Shown piece by piece: positions 24,783 to 39,000 of a DNA stretch of 64,000 nt (position 1 is its first letter; each line of letters begins with the position of its first letter). This DNA is from Salminus brasiliensis. Taxonomy: Eukaryota; Chordata; Actinopteri; Characiformes; Bryconidae. The notes below the pieces were generated by a model, which did not search any database, was not told where the DNA came from, and was given only the letters and a program-made list of their open reading frames with translations. The position numbers and the translations under genes are program-made. Location: contig NC_132883.1 of NCBI RefSeq assembly GCF_030463535.1, forward strand, positions 34,114,741-34,178,740, written 5' to 3'.

Positions 24783-26790
24783 CCTCAATATTTTTATATT
24801 TGGAATGAGTATTGAAACAGTCATGGTCTTAGTCTATGAGCCTTAGTCTTCTTTTTCTATATGCTTGTTTAGAATTTCCACCTACTTGATGCAGTCTTCA
24901 CAGTCAATGTTCCCTGTGGTCTCCTTAATGGTTCTCTCTGAGATGAAGGCTGGGTATTCTGTATCGCACGGAACCAACATCGTCCGACCATCTCTATGAG
25001 CTAAAATAAGAGACAGAGATAAATAGTTAAATAGATATATACAGGCACACAGACTGCTAGACGGAGAGAGGGAGAGAGAGAGAGACAGCGAGAGAGAGGG
25101 ACAGAATGAGAGAGAGAAATTATATGACCTCAAACTATTCTTTTCTGGAAGTGGGAATATCAGTGTCTCAGGCAATCCATCATGCAGAAACAGTTCTAAG
25201 TATATGACAACTGAACTCCTTTCAATGCCAAAGGCAATCATGAGCATGTTTGCTTAGTTCTGATGCCACCTAGTGCTTGCATAGGTAACTGCAACCACCC
25301 AGGTTCACACTTTGCTGTCACAGTGTGTATTTGCGTTTATGATGATCTGATTTCATATTGTATAATTATATATAAATACCATACAAGCAGGATAACACAG
25401 TGAAAGCACATGTTAAATGTTAAAAACGTACAAAATTGACTAAAACTGGCTAAATTTATGTAGAATTAGCACTGCTTTTTTAAGCTGAGGTTAATATGGG
25501 TCTGAGAAACTGACCATTAGACAATTTAACAAAAAAAGTTATTTGAACAAAGTTGTTGACATTTTTGCATATGACTAATAATTAATTATAGCAAATATAA
25601 AAAAATATAGTAATAAATACAATTAATGATTAATACATGATTATACATGTATTATGTTATGGTAAAACATGTAAAGATACATGTTTATAACATTTTGGAT
25701 CTAATTACAAACATATTATTATTATTATTATTATTATTGAACTAAAATGTTTTAACTTACTTATTTAAATTATTTATATTTACAATGTAGCCTATAAGGT
25801 GTGCCCAGACAACCTTACAACCTATTTACCATCTGTGCACTTCTCCAAAACAGGCCTAATTCAAGGCTTCTTTCACTTTATTAGTAAGGACATGGGGTAA
25901 ATACTCTCTGTAAGCGGATTGGCAGAGGAATGAGGCTTAAATGTAGATCTTTAAAAGTCAGCACTGTCTCGTTGTGCCGCTGCCATGTTCCGTCTGAACT
26001 GAGGCAGGGATTTGTTCGGCTTCGTGAACACAACAGATTTGCCCTGCTGCTGGTTTTATTGGTGTGGATCGCATTTCTGTATTGAACTCTGCTCTACAGG
26101 TAAATGAGCACAGTAGCAGCAGCCAGCGGTATGTGAAACACTACAGTGATAAAGCCTGTAGAACTGGCCTATCTGTGTAGGATAATGAACACAGCTCTGA
26201 AAACCGTAAGTCAAGTGCCCGCTGGATTTTACAGTCAGAAACCTACAAAGCTAACTCCATCCACTGATTTTTTACATGTATTTAAAATGTATTGTTTTTT
26301 TACACTAATTGACACTGTGGGAACATTTCATGATGAACGGAGCAAATGAAATGGTCCAGTTGTTCCTTCTTCTCTAAACCCACCATTTGACTTCGTTAAA
26401 CCAAAAGAAGTAATCATACATATGCTGAGTTATGGCATCATGGTTAAGAAAATGTTTTTAATTGCAGCCTATGGTGTGTGTGTGGTGGGGGGTAACATAT
26501 CTCAGAGTAAAAACTACAAGGGATTTACAAAATTTATAATGGAGATATGTTTCAGGAAAGCCAAAAGTCAAGTATCTTTGGATTTACGAACATTTGAATG
26601 CCCCCTCGTACACTAATTTTAAAGGCAGGGACACCGGCTGAAGGGTAGAAACCGATGAACATGCTGTGAAATAACTTATGACTTAAAGTGCTTCACCCTG
26701 GCAGAAACAGGTCTGTTATTAAGAAGCGGATATTGCTCTAAAACACACTTTTCACAGTTCATAAAGTGTCTCGCTCAATAGCCACTAGAG

Positions 26791-26840
<50 letters not shown>

Positions 26841-29800
26841 ACACTTGCACAGGTCAGTTGAGGTGAACAGTGTTTGGCATTGCTGTCCTTTTGAATTTCC
26901 TCTAAGTGTATTTCTGAAATCATAACGAGCTGAACACAGTCCAGACATTTGTGTGCATGTGTGTTTATGTGTGTATGTATTCTTCATTTGACAGTGAAGC
27001 AGTGTGCACACTGAACAAAGACCCGTAGGAGATGTTAAAAAAGAGTGAAATATAAATTTTCTTTATAACTGAAATTATTTAAAAGGCTCTTATTATTTTT
27101 ACATTCTCTTCTTTGAGGTCCACTTCTAATTCTGCCTATTATTGTGTCTTATTTAATAAGCTGTCAGGGCTGCAACACTACTTGAAACTTTGGCATAAAG
27201 GGGCAAGGTTAAACTGTTGTAGGCTGAGTGGGTGGAGATATGTATTTGTTTTAATGATGTCACCAAAACAATCTAATTAAAAAGAGCTGTTTAAGCAGTT
27301 TATTTTCCGTGTATGGACTGTATGGATTGGGGACGGAATGGTTCATTAAGAAAATTTCCTTCTTAAAATAGAACAATAAAGTCTTTTATTGTCAAAAAGG
27401 CAAAGCAAATTCGTCCATTATATGGGTTCTTTGAAACCTTTGTATAACTGTATATATTTCTAATTTACTGACCCATTGTTCTCCTCCAATCAACCAGTAG
27501 AAAAATTCCTTACAGCAGCCAATTCACAAATTATTAATTAAAGCTGACTTTAGTTTTATTTGCCTAAAAAAAATAGTTAACAGAGCCTCTAAAAAGTTAA
27601 CAGAACAAGAATCTGTCTTACATTGACTGATTTTCTGAAGTTTTAAAGTAACCAAATTCTGAACTCATTTATAACTTTTCATAGTTCAGAGTTGTAAAAA
27701 AAACTATATTATTATGCAAACACTTGGCAAGCCTTAATTAATTCATGGGAAGTCGACATTATTGCCAGAGATCTCAAAATAATTGCTAACATTATGAAAA
27801 TGATATATTTTTACACAATGTGAATTTGGCTGGTTGAGCATGTCAGTTCCAGACAGTGTCAGTCCTCACCCTCCCAGTGTGGGTAACATTACATGTGATA
27901 GGGGAGAAAAGTAACAAGTGGGTTGGCTATCTAAACTGGGTCAAATATAAAAAAAAAAAATAAAAAAAAAAGCAAACACACTGAAACATACCCTTAACAG
28001 TAAAGTCTGAGTGCCACCAGCCATACAGGTTAAATTCCAGCAGAAATCTGTGGGCAAATAGAAAATTCACAGGTGACAACTGAGAAAAAGAGGGAACGGG
28101 AGAAAGATAACAACTTGAAACTCGCTTAAAATATTTATAGATGACTTTTTTGACTGCAATCAACACCACTGACAGAGCTAAACAACAACAAAAACAACAA
28201 CAATGTAACCAAAGTCAGCACTATGATGTCAGCCCACCCAGGAGTAACCGAGGTTGTAAGCTCTGCAATGGCGCCAGGTTCATAGAGGCATTCTGGGATT
28301 CCCCCAGCTAAGCTCCATCAGGCTTTCGTTAATTTACGAAGTTTTGGAAGACGCCGCTGCCAAAGCCCCATGCATATATCACCAGGCTAACGAGAGGTCT
28401 CAAAAATGCAGTCAGTTTCTTACATGACAAGCTCGGTCAGCAGCCACTTGACGGTTGCGAAGAAGGCGAAGTAGGGCTGCGGGGAGGAGGAAAGCCATCA
28501 ATCAGAAAACAAACGGTAAACAGTAAACAACAACAAGATCAGCATGGGGCACATGCGGCCGCACAGATACGGAGAGAGGCAGTAAAACACTGAGGGTTTA
28601 TTAGGAGTGAAGGGTCTGTGCTACATACTGATGCACATGCACGCGCGTACACACACACATGGACGCACACACACACACGCGCAGGGCGGTGGAGGTTTTC
28701 GCCACTCCACGGATGTGGCTTCCCCTCATCACTGAGTGGGTAGACCACCCCAGAGACAGGGATGTAAAGTGTGTGAGAGTGAAGTAGAGAGAAGGGAAGA
28801 CAAAAACACAGAGAGAGCGAGAGCGAGAGAATTAAATGTGCTCAGAGAGACACGAGGCACATTCACTCAATAATAACAGCATTATGAAGGCGTTATTGCA
28901 TCCAAATGCATTATTATTATGATCAAGCTAGATTCATTTATGCTCACGTCTAATAGCCTGCTCGAACCGTCGCTGCTTTCTGCATAGATTCTGCAGATGG
29001 CCTGATAGTCATAAAGAGTCACCCTGATAGAGACAGAGACAGAAAAAGATAAACAGTAATTAATACATTTTTATTAAGGACTCATATAAGGGTCTAAATA
29101 GGGGAAAGAAAAAAGAGAAGGGGGGGGGTGCTCTGATACATGGTACATGATACATGTTTTAGAACAGTGTGCTGCTTTTCAGATACCAGCCTAAATCACT
29201 TCCAATGTGCTCATTTTGCTTTTGCAACTAAGCAATTTGCTAAAATCCATTTGGAATGTGTGTATATTCCCAGCCCAAAAAACATAAAATATGCATGAGA
29301 CAGTGCATCAGACAGATAAAACATGAAATACAAGGTGGCGTAACAGTGTCATTTCAACACAACTGAAATTATGCAGTATAAAATCCTCCGTCTGAGGTCC
29401 CTAGAGTATTTGTGCAGTGTGCAGCGAGAGAGAGTAACAGGGGGGGCAAGACAGAAATATAAAGAAATAAAAAGAAAGAAAACAATAGAAAGAAAGAAAA
29501 ACAAATGAAAAAAAGAGATAGAAAGTAAGAATGAAAGTGATATAAAGAAAAAGGATAGAAAGAAAAGAAGAAAGAAAGTGATAAAAAGAAAACAGTACAA
29601 AGAAAGAACACAAAAAAGTGATATAAAGAAAATATATCTATGAATAAAGTGCAACAAAAACAGAAAGAAAAGAACTAAGAAAGTGATGTTAAGAAAAAAA
29701 TAGAAAGAAAGTTAGAAAGAAATTAGAAAGAAAGAAAAAAAGAAAGAAAAAGTGATATAAAGGGAAAAAATAATAAGGGGAAGAAAGAACAAAATTAAAA

Positions 29801-31297
29801 GAAAGTAAAGAAAGAAAGAGAAAAAAAGAAAATAAAATAACATTCCATGTCTTATGTGAAAGAAATGGAATGGAAATGAAATGCATTCCAATAAAGCAAT
29901 GTTAACCTGAATAATGAAATAATATAAGCGTATTTTGTCTTAATAATATTTATCGATAATTACTATTACATAGGGTAGAATTCAACATAATCCAGTAGAT
30001 TTAAATGTGGACTCTGGGTGACCTCAGCTGACATAATGAGCATATTTTTTCAATGCAAACAAAACAGAAGTTAAGGTGGACCTTTAGTCAAGACCCAGAG
30101 ATTTGAAAAGTTGGAAGAGGTACAGTTGTGCAGGAAAAGTACAGTTGCATCTGTCAACCTACATTGGGAGGAGTAAAGATGAGGTATTAAATACAAATAA
30201 TATTGTAATAACTTACAAGCATGGTGGTGGTAGCATCATGCTTTGGGGCTGATTTGTTTTACAAAGGGAATAGAATAATCAGAACTCGCAGACTGTGTGT
30301 TAAAAGTCAGGTGCCAGGAAATCAATTCTGCCAAAAAGGTTGGGAAAAGCTTCAACCAGAATGTCTTGTGGCTTTTTGATGGCTACGAAAATTGTCTGGT
30401 CAAGGTGCAATTGGCTAAGACACATTTAATCAAATATTAGGGGTGTTGTATGTATATATCTGACCCAGTATGTGAAATAATGACCCTGTCTACAAAAATC
30501 CAAACTTGTGCACCATTTTTTCCTTATGTTTGTACACTCATTCTGAATACTGTCTGTGTAAATTCCTGACTACAATTGCAAATAGACTTGCATGATTCAG
30601 GTGCAGTTATAGGCCAAAAGAAAATAAATAAGTCTTGAAGCTACATTTAAAATCCTCGCTGTCATACCTGCCCTTGTTCGGTTCTGTCTGCCTCTGCTTT
30701 GTGTTTCCATGTGCTCTCAAGCACATGGCTCTGTTTGTGTCTTGTCTGTCCTAGCTCCGCCTGTTCATTAGTGTTCTCAACTGTGTCTCCTTTGTAACCA
30801 CGCCCCGTTATCCTTCCTATAAGTTCCCCTTTGTTTCGGTCTTCCTATGTCTGGTCTTGTGCATGTTCATGTCTGTGTGTGTTCATGGCGATTTTATGGT
30901 TTGTTGACTTGGCCTGTTTGTGTGATTCTTGTATTGTTTCCTTTCGTAATCTTAGTGCTTGTTTGGTTTCTGTTTGTTTTGTTTTATTTTCCTTTATTAA
31001 TAAATACCCTGCGTGGTATCAAATTAAAAAGAGCTGTTTAAGCAGTTTAGTTTCCGTGTATGGACTGTATGGATTGGGGACGGAATGGTTCATTAAGAAA
31101 ATTTCCTTCTTAAAATAGAACAATAAAGTCTTTTATTGTAAAAAGGCAAAGCAAATTCGTCCATTATATGGGTTAAATAAATAAATAAAGTATTCAAACA
31201 GTTATGAGTTGTCATGAAACCAATGTCTTTACTATAGAACCACTGATAAACCTTTTTGGGGTCTGTGGGTCTGTATGAATGTATATGTTAAAATCTG

Positions 31298-31348
<51 letters not shown>

Positions 31349-32490
31349 TGCATGTGTGTCTTGAGTGACAGGGCAGGTGTGTGAAGGGGATTTAGGGGCT
31401 TCGAGGGCCACAGAGCAGTCTGTGTGTTTATGTGTGTGCGTGCGCATGAGTGTGTGAGAGCCGTGTCTGGGCTGTTGGAGTTTGACACCGCTCTGTACAC
31501 AGCCTGAGGACAGGTTCTGACCTGGCGGAAGCATAACGGCAGAGGAAGAAGTGAGACACAGTGCAGATGATATTACACCTAATCCCTCAGATCTGAGGAG
31601 ATTAACAACCTCACTGAGTTTAAGGCACACCCAGAGACGCAATACACACACCCACACATCTGAAAAACCATTGTCTTTACCCCTTCACTTTCCTTTTTCC
31701 CGTTTAACAGTTAATACATTCAAAACATAAATCTTTATGTACAGAAATCAAGGATATTACTCCTTTTATTGGAGTAACTGTTTTACTGTATATGGAAGGT
31801 TTTCTACTAGATTTTGGAGTATTGCTGTGAAAATTTGATTGCACAGGGAGTGTTATTGAGATCAGATCATCCCCAACTCCCCAACTCATCCTAAAAATAC
31901 TGGATGGAGCACCATCATTCCAGAGAACACAGTTCCACTGCTCCACAGCTCAATGCTGGTCTTAATCCCCTCTAGCCCATGCTTGGCATTAGGCATGATC
32001 CACAGGATAGGGGTGTCCACAAACATTTGGACATTCATATAGCCATTTGTTTCTCGAAAAGAATATCTATAATATCTTAATGACACCTAAAAGATGTCCA
32101 ACTCAACCCCTTTCTGCATGGCATGACTACTGTTCCTGCAGTTTAATGTACTTTTTAATATAAACAATGTGATGCTAATGCTGCATTTACTTGATATATA
32201 TATATCAATTTCTAAAAAAAAAAAACAAACAGTAACAGTAAAAAAAAACAGTATACATTTGAGGTTAAGAAGTTAACTCACACAAAGCATGGGCAATAAA
32301 ATAATAACAAATGGTAGCACAACAATTTATTTCGCCATGTGTATCATGAAATACACACAGTCGACCGCAGGTGTACTGCTGGTAGAATGGCCACTAGGGG
32401 GGACACAGGAAGGTTACACTGATGCCTGGTAAATAAGACAGCCTGGTATATTTTTGGTTAAACTGAAATATCAAATAAACATAATTCTAA

Positions 32491-32532
<42 letters not shown>

Positions 32533-35500
32533 CATAATTAGATGTAGGTATATTACTCAATTTCAAAATTTTGGTCTAAATTTAAAACCTAGAAAATAAG
32601 CTGTGTTGAGGTACAGAATATCGTCACTGAAACATCTCTAAAATGGTGACTTCTCAGGAGAAGGTAAAAATGATCATAGCAATGTAGATCATGTGTGAAT
32701 AGAGCATGCAACAGAATTTAGAAATTATGTTTTATAAAAATATTTTTATAAAAAATATCTTTAGAGTGTTTGGTCAGTGTTTGGGCTGAGGGCATGGATG
32801 TAATCTGGCCACGTGAGTGCTGAGCCCTGCATGGAAAATCCTCATCCACTGCCCTCACTCTTTCCTCCACCTCCTCCTCCTCCTCACATTCCACAGTTAA
32901 TCATGGCTAATAGCGTCACTGCCCATCGCTCCCGGCTATTCCCGTCCCACAACACACAGCAGAGGGCCCCATTCTCCAGATGTCTGAGTGTGTGTCAAAC
33001 AAAGCACATATGCATGTGTATTGGGTATGTGCATTATGTGTGTGTGAGAGTAAGAGAGAAATAGAGACAGTTGGTATAATTTGAATGGCTTTATTTACTT
33101 AATTTTAAATGAAAATATTCATTTATATCATTCTCAATGTAAGCACTTCTAAGTGCATTTAAACCATTTTGAGAAAAAAAAACAGACCAAGATGAATTTC
33201 TGCATGAATGGCTCCTTATCTGGGTCATAGTAATACATGATCTTATTAAATAGCACACACAACATAATATGGGTTACACAATGACATAACGCATGTCACA
33301 TTATATGACATGGAAAAGACCATGTTTTAAAAATGGGGTAAGGTGTTCCAGCTAGTTTTTCGTTAACAAAGTATTTACATATTACGTATTTAACAGAACC
33401 ACCTACGTTTCTTCACATGACTGTAGGCACGTTTGGAATTAAAAGGAATTAAAAACTATATTTCAAGAAACTGCTTTGGAGTTGAGCTTCCGTTTGGATG
33501 TAAATGTCAAACCATCTGTTAAAGGGCTGAAGAAGCTAAAAAGCTCACTTCTCCAACAGCATAAAGATCCAAAACAAACATTAAAACCTCCATGGATCAC
33601 CTGAAGATGCACAAACTGAAGTGTTGGGAATGGCCCTCAAAGGATCTCACTAAAACATCAAAGACAATTTGTGGACCTTATACAACCTGCGCATGCAAGG
33701 CCATCCAAGAGTATTTCAGAACTAGGGGCCTTCTGCACAGACGAGTGGGAAATAACTACATGAAGTGAAAGACATTTAGCTGTTACAAAAGGTGTTTGTA
33801 AGCTGTGATTTCTGTCTAAGCTGGTGTTACTAAGTACAGAGTCTGTAAGATTTTGCACAAGCCACACAGCTTAGATTTTTCTTTTTTATGTTATAAAAGA
33901 AGAGTAGCTTCGCATTATACTTTACTGAAAATGTTGTGTTTCATGATTGATTAGCTACAGAGGCTGTAGTTACTTGAAAGCACACACAAGGATGCACAGT
34001 GTTCGCATGCCACTGTAGCTAGGTTATTCATTTTCTTTTCTATTGACACCTCCCAATTTTACACAGACCAGAGATTCCTTTGGTACACAAAGCATGGAAA
34101 TTACATAGAAAAGGGGTAGATCAAGATAAAGTTGCAGATGCCTTTACACAGAAAAAAGGATTCAGTGCTAGCAAGCTTCTAATCTTGCTAACTAGTAGAA
34201 TCATTAATTGCAAACAACTGTAAAGCTTTGAAAGTATTACCATGAAAAGCTGACCTGAAGATGTCTAGGCATCTCTTGTAATTAATCTCTGGCTTTGTGA
34301 GGCCATACATTAAAGATATAGTGCTTTTTTTGCTCCATTCCTATGGTATTAGTCTAGCATGGTGAAAAATCATAGTTAATTCAAGTAACTCTTTTTAAGT
34401 CAAGGCAAGGAGGAAGAGACATGCTAACATGGCTGATGGAAATAAATTAACATAATATCAGCTGTTACCCCAGGACCCTATGTACATTTAAGCCTGTTCA
34501 ACTTGTGCATTAGATTCTCCATTTCCAAATTGTTCTTCAATGCTCAAAACATATGTGAGGGAGAATATTATACATTTAACAGTACAAAAATAGCTCTAAC
34601 TTGATTTACTAACTGTAAATCAAATATTGTGCCACTACAATGTTTTGAATTGCGTTTCAGGTACTACATAGTTTAATGTTACAACGTAGTTTTACATCTG
34701 TTAATTGAGGAATGCCGTGAACCGCTGTCTCCTATGTTTATTCAGAGGGTAAGCATCAGGTCTTTGGCCTATTTGCCCATTGATTTTTAGAAATTAAAAA
34801 GAAATATATATAATATGCAATTTAGTTCATTTCTATATAATAGAAGTCAATGACAACAAGGGTCAAGTTTGTACAATACTTTCATTTTTGTGTCAGTGGT
34901 ATTTAGGCTGATACAGCTAATGGAGCTCTCTCACTGCTTCCCACTGGACTTGCGCTGGAATAAACAATTACTTCTAGAATTTCAATGTTTTACCAGTAAT
35001 GTAAGATAAAACTGTCACTCTAGGCTCTCTGAAAGTCGTAGGTATGGTACTGACTGTGAATATTCATGTAGCCATGAACTTTTGGAAAACAGCTCTGTCT
35101 CCCCACTCACATTGTAAAACTGCTACATACAAGGTGAATTTATTGTCAGTTAATGTTAATGTCAGTTACAAGCTGTAGATCAAATATGGAATGTATTTTG
35201 CGAGCTTTGACAGCTGTGGCCTAAACCTAAGGCCAAGGCATGCATACCCAAATCTGTTTTATGGCTTACTTAGAGCATGTCACTAATTGATCTGGTCAGT
35301 AATTGTACTTTAGCACAACCTGTTGTTGCTTGCAGGAGCTATGGTCATATTGTGTGGCTGTGCGTCTTTGTACTGATGTGCAAGTGTCATTACATGTGAA
35401 TGTCAAGGTTAGCATGGCTGTTTGAGGAGGACAGTAACATTTCTAATGATATGCAGTACTGATACAAATCCTTGGTGAATATGTCCCAGCATCCTTTTCT

Positions 35501-36022
35501 TACCTCTTAAAAGAGCCCATTGCCAGTAATCTACTCATGACAGCCCCCTCTGCCTCTCCAAAGAAGACACCCGTCTGTGAGAGACAGATAGCGAGAGAGA
35601 GGCAGAGAGAAAGAGAGATCAGATTTTAAGACAATATCAAAAAGATAAAGGAGAAGAAAGACAGTAGAGACTAACACAGAGCTAAACTGGCTAGAAGAAT
35701 AGTAGCCAGTAAAAAGAAAAAAAGATCATGTGATGAACAAAAGACGAAAGCTCACTGACACAGCCTGAGGAATGACAGGATCCTTAGTGACGTGTGTGTG
35801 TATGTGTATATATGTGTGTATGTGTGTGTGTGTGTGTGAACAGGTGATTGCACATGTGATAAATGAATTACAGTGGCTGCCATACAAATGTGAAGACACA
35901 AATAGAGCAACAGTATGAATACCAGGAGAGGTTGCTGTGGAAAACGATTATATAACTGATTCCTGCTCTATAAAGCAATGATTCACAGTCTGAACACCCT
36001 ATGTAATATAGAGACCTCTAGA

Positions 36023-36090
<68 letters not shown>

Positions 36091-39000
36091 TATACCCACC
36101 TACCTATTCACAAGCATTCATAAGATCTCTAATCTGCAGGATTACACTGTGGAAGGTAACAAATGTCTAACCAGAATAGAATAGAATAGTAAGTAATGGT
36201 GAGTGTTTAGTAACAACATTACTATGTGTGCTGTAGTATTCAGAATATAAAAATGAATTATGAACAGCTGTTTACTTGTCACTTTATAGTCATTTCAAAG
36301 ACACTTTGTCTTTTACATTTATGTCATATTGAAACTGCACATATTGTAATGTATTACCCAGATTTTGTCTCTTCTTCTTTTGTCTCTATGTGCTATTTGT
36401 GCTAATAAGTAACAGTAACTCTTTTGGGGCCCAAAGTTTAATACCCCTGTGTTTAAAATAATCTCGAACAGAGCTACATTTTCTCATTAAGTTATATCTG
36501 AATAATGACCCAAATGTTTTCAAATACATTATAAACCTGCGTATTCTCACCTGTGTATTTCCTTTATGTTACTCATTATCATAAAAGTCTTACCAAAGAG
36601 GAGTCTTCAGCCACTAGGATAAAACCATTGTTGTCTATGAGGTAGCAGTTGATGTCCTGCAAAAATTAACAAGAGGAAACACAGGCAAGGACATGAAAAG
36701 TACACTGTTGCAGTTAAGAGGTTTGCAATATGGTGGTGTGTTATTGTTATCGTGACACAATATTTTTTGAGTGCATTGTAGATATTGTCAGTACGTAAAG
36801 GACGCTGATCTGCTGAATATTCCTTTCATGAAGCATGATTAGTCATGTTTAACTTTGCTCACCACTAGTAGTTGTGGGGGATACAATGGAGTAACGTCAG
36901 GCGTCAAGTTTAAGGACTCTTAAGTTGATATTCAGTTCAAGTTCACGTCGTTTATAACGGACTATGTTGACATTCTGTTCACGTCTCACATCATGTTTCT
37001 GTTAAGTTAGATTCAGGTGTATTTGGTACTGTTAATTTGGTTCACTGATTTGGTTCACCTGAGGCTGGGGTATTTAGGGAGCTAACGCTGACATTCTCGT
37101 GGCCGAGAATTTGCCGTTCTGAGCAAACCTGGAGTGTTGGTGTGTGTTCACGGAATCGAGGGTCGAGTCATTGTTTCACAAGGACGTCTACGAGAGTCCA
37201 TCACGTTTCCAAGAGTCCTGCTGGGCTATTTCTTGTTCATGAGAGTACTACTGCTCTGGTTTGTGTTGAGTCGCCTTGAGGAAAAGGCGACTGATCCCTA
37301 GGCTTCGTGTTCACATCCTGTAAGTTTGGTTGCGCCTGATGAGCGCTGTTTACGTTTCTCCCTAGCCTTTTACTGGCATGGCCAGTGTCCTTAGTTCTTG
37401 TTTTTCTCTCCCTGTTTTAGTTTATCTGCTCACGCCTAGCTCCCTGGCTATCCTCCAGCCTCAGGTGGCTTTCGTGTTTTTGCCCCATGTTCATTTGTCA
37501 AGTTTGTATTTTGGTTAATCATTACTTCCTGTGTTATTGCTGCGTTCTTGTGTTTACCCCTGTTTTGTTGCTTAATAAAGCATCCTTGCATTGCACTGTC
37601 CCTGCGAGTTTTCACCCGTCATTGTTTGATCTAGCCAGTCATGACAATCACTAATAAAATGATCCATGGCACCAAATATTTTTACACAATTACTACAAAC
37701 CACTCTTAAAATAGAACCGTTGTGTGCTGAATGACATATTTGTGAATGTCATTTAAAGTGTGCACACAAGCTCCCTTTAACTACAAGACTGCTTTATCTT
37801 TATTTTCTTTTTCTTTATTATGGTTTTCTTTATCTTCTGTATCTGTACCTACAAATGTGGTTTTATTGATCAAAAACAATGGTAATATATACATGTAAAG
37901 AGATGTGACCTCTGTTCTATTTGATTGGCTTGTATTTGTCATGCCTGCCCTCTTCTGTTAAGTCTGCCTCTGTTTTGTGCTGCCATGTGCTCCCAAGCTC
38001 TATTTGTGTCTTGTCTGTCCTCGCCCCGTCTGTCCCTTAGTGTTCCCACCTGTGTCTCTTTTGTAACCACGCCCCCTCGTTACTTCCAGGTGTTCCTTGT
38101 TATCCTTCCTATAGTACCACTTTGTTCATGTCGGTGTGTGTTCATGTAAGTTTTATGGTTTGTTGACTTGGCCTGTTTGTGTGTTTCTTGTATTGTTTTC
38201 TTTGGTAATCAGTCTTCAAGCTCGACGTACCGTGACAGTATTGTATAATTCAATTATATAATAATACCACAATTTACTTTTAAAATACTAAAACAAGAGC
38301 TGTGATAAAAACTATTTTGCTGTTTTCCATTTCTTTTTAACATAATTTGAATGGACAAATAGAAAAGGTGTAAAATAAATATGAAAAAATCTTTTTGCAT
38401 AGACTTCCGTGAAAGTTACTTTTTTTTTTTTTTTTTTTGCACAACAAGCTGATGTGTATATACTTACATCATTGTCACAGCTGATAGAACACCTCCCATC
38501 CAGAGCAGCACACTGAGGTAAGAGAAAAAAGCCATTTATATTACGTTGTACATTCTGCGAATGTGTATTTGTTAGTGTTAATAAGTACAGCAAAACAGTT
38601 ACATATCTAATTTGACTAGTGCCAAGAACATTTATAACTTTCAGGTTATACATTATGATTATTAGGCATATTTGGATATTAAGATTATACTCTAATTGGA
38701 TATAGTATATCAATATTTTACTTATGTTAATAAGCCAATTTAGTTAACATGAATGAAGTTGCTCAAGTCATTCAAGCTTTGCAGTGTTGTATAGCTACAT
38801 GTTTGTAGCCATACACTATTTTTTTTCATTACAATATATTTATGAAATGTTATTAATTTTATATTTTATTTGGTCTGCTTTTGCCTTAAATTAAGTGATG
38901 TTTATTTCCTCTGTAAGAGTTGGTCAACAAGAAACAATGACATATATTAGTCATTATATTATGTAGCAAGGTAAAGATAGCACTCAGCAGAATTAGCTAT

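Larger units (their letters stand above)
13340..24885 (-). other. cacna2d3: cacna2d3 intron (11.5 kb)
   Basis: Bounded by AA|GTAGGT at 24885 and CCGAG at 13340. Contents: SINEs (14764-14930, 23590-23770), a Tc1-like relic (18770-19745), a MITE (20809-21502), an old tandem duplication (17873-18130) and microsatellites at 14737, 16328, 23371 and 24748. Remaining stretches (15000-16320, 16384-17870, 19750-20800, 21510-23340) show no supported gene; small ORFs there lack known motifs. Confidence 0.75.
25001..27991 (-). other. cacna2d3: cacna2d3 intron (3.0 kb)
   Basis: GTATGT to TTATTTTAG. It holds a GA-rich tract (25060-25115), (ATT)n at 25719, (CA)n at 26792-26838 and one copy of the 154-bp duplicated segment (27275-27428). 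No gene seen. Confidence 0.8.
29024..35503 (-). other. cacna2d3: cacna2d3 intron (6.5 kb)
   Basis: It holds a polypurine tract (29447-29840), a Tc1 relic (30050-30560), an LTR-like repeat (30660-31017), copy 2 of the 154-bp segment, (GT)n at 31298, a MITE (31735-32045) and (AAT)n at 32491. The stretch 32550-35460 looks unique and non-coding. Confidence 0.75.
36657..38467 (-). other. cacna2d3: cacna2d3 intron (1.8 kb), mostly LTR-derived
   Basis: GTAAGTA to TTTTTGCAG. It is occupied by an LTR-like repeat (about 36880-37646) and a solo LTR (37937-38237), plus a poly(T) run at 38420-38438. Confidence 0.8.

Noticed and set aside
29349..29886. Phe/Leu/Ser-rich minus-strand ORFs resembling membrane proteins.
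   Set aside because: They are the complement of the polypurine tract; the hydrophobic look comes from TTT/CTT codons.
31232..31657. A 141-codon minus-strand ORF with His-Thr repeats.
   Set aside because: It is created by a (CA)n/(TG)n microsatellite. Similar CA-driven ORFs at 24483, 26775, 46068 and 51792 were rejected for the same reason.
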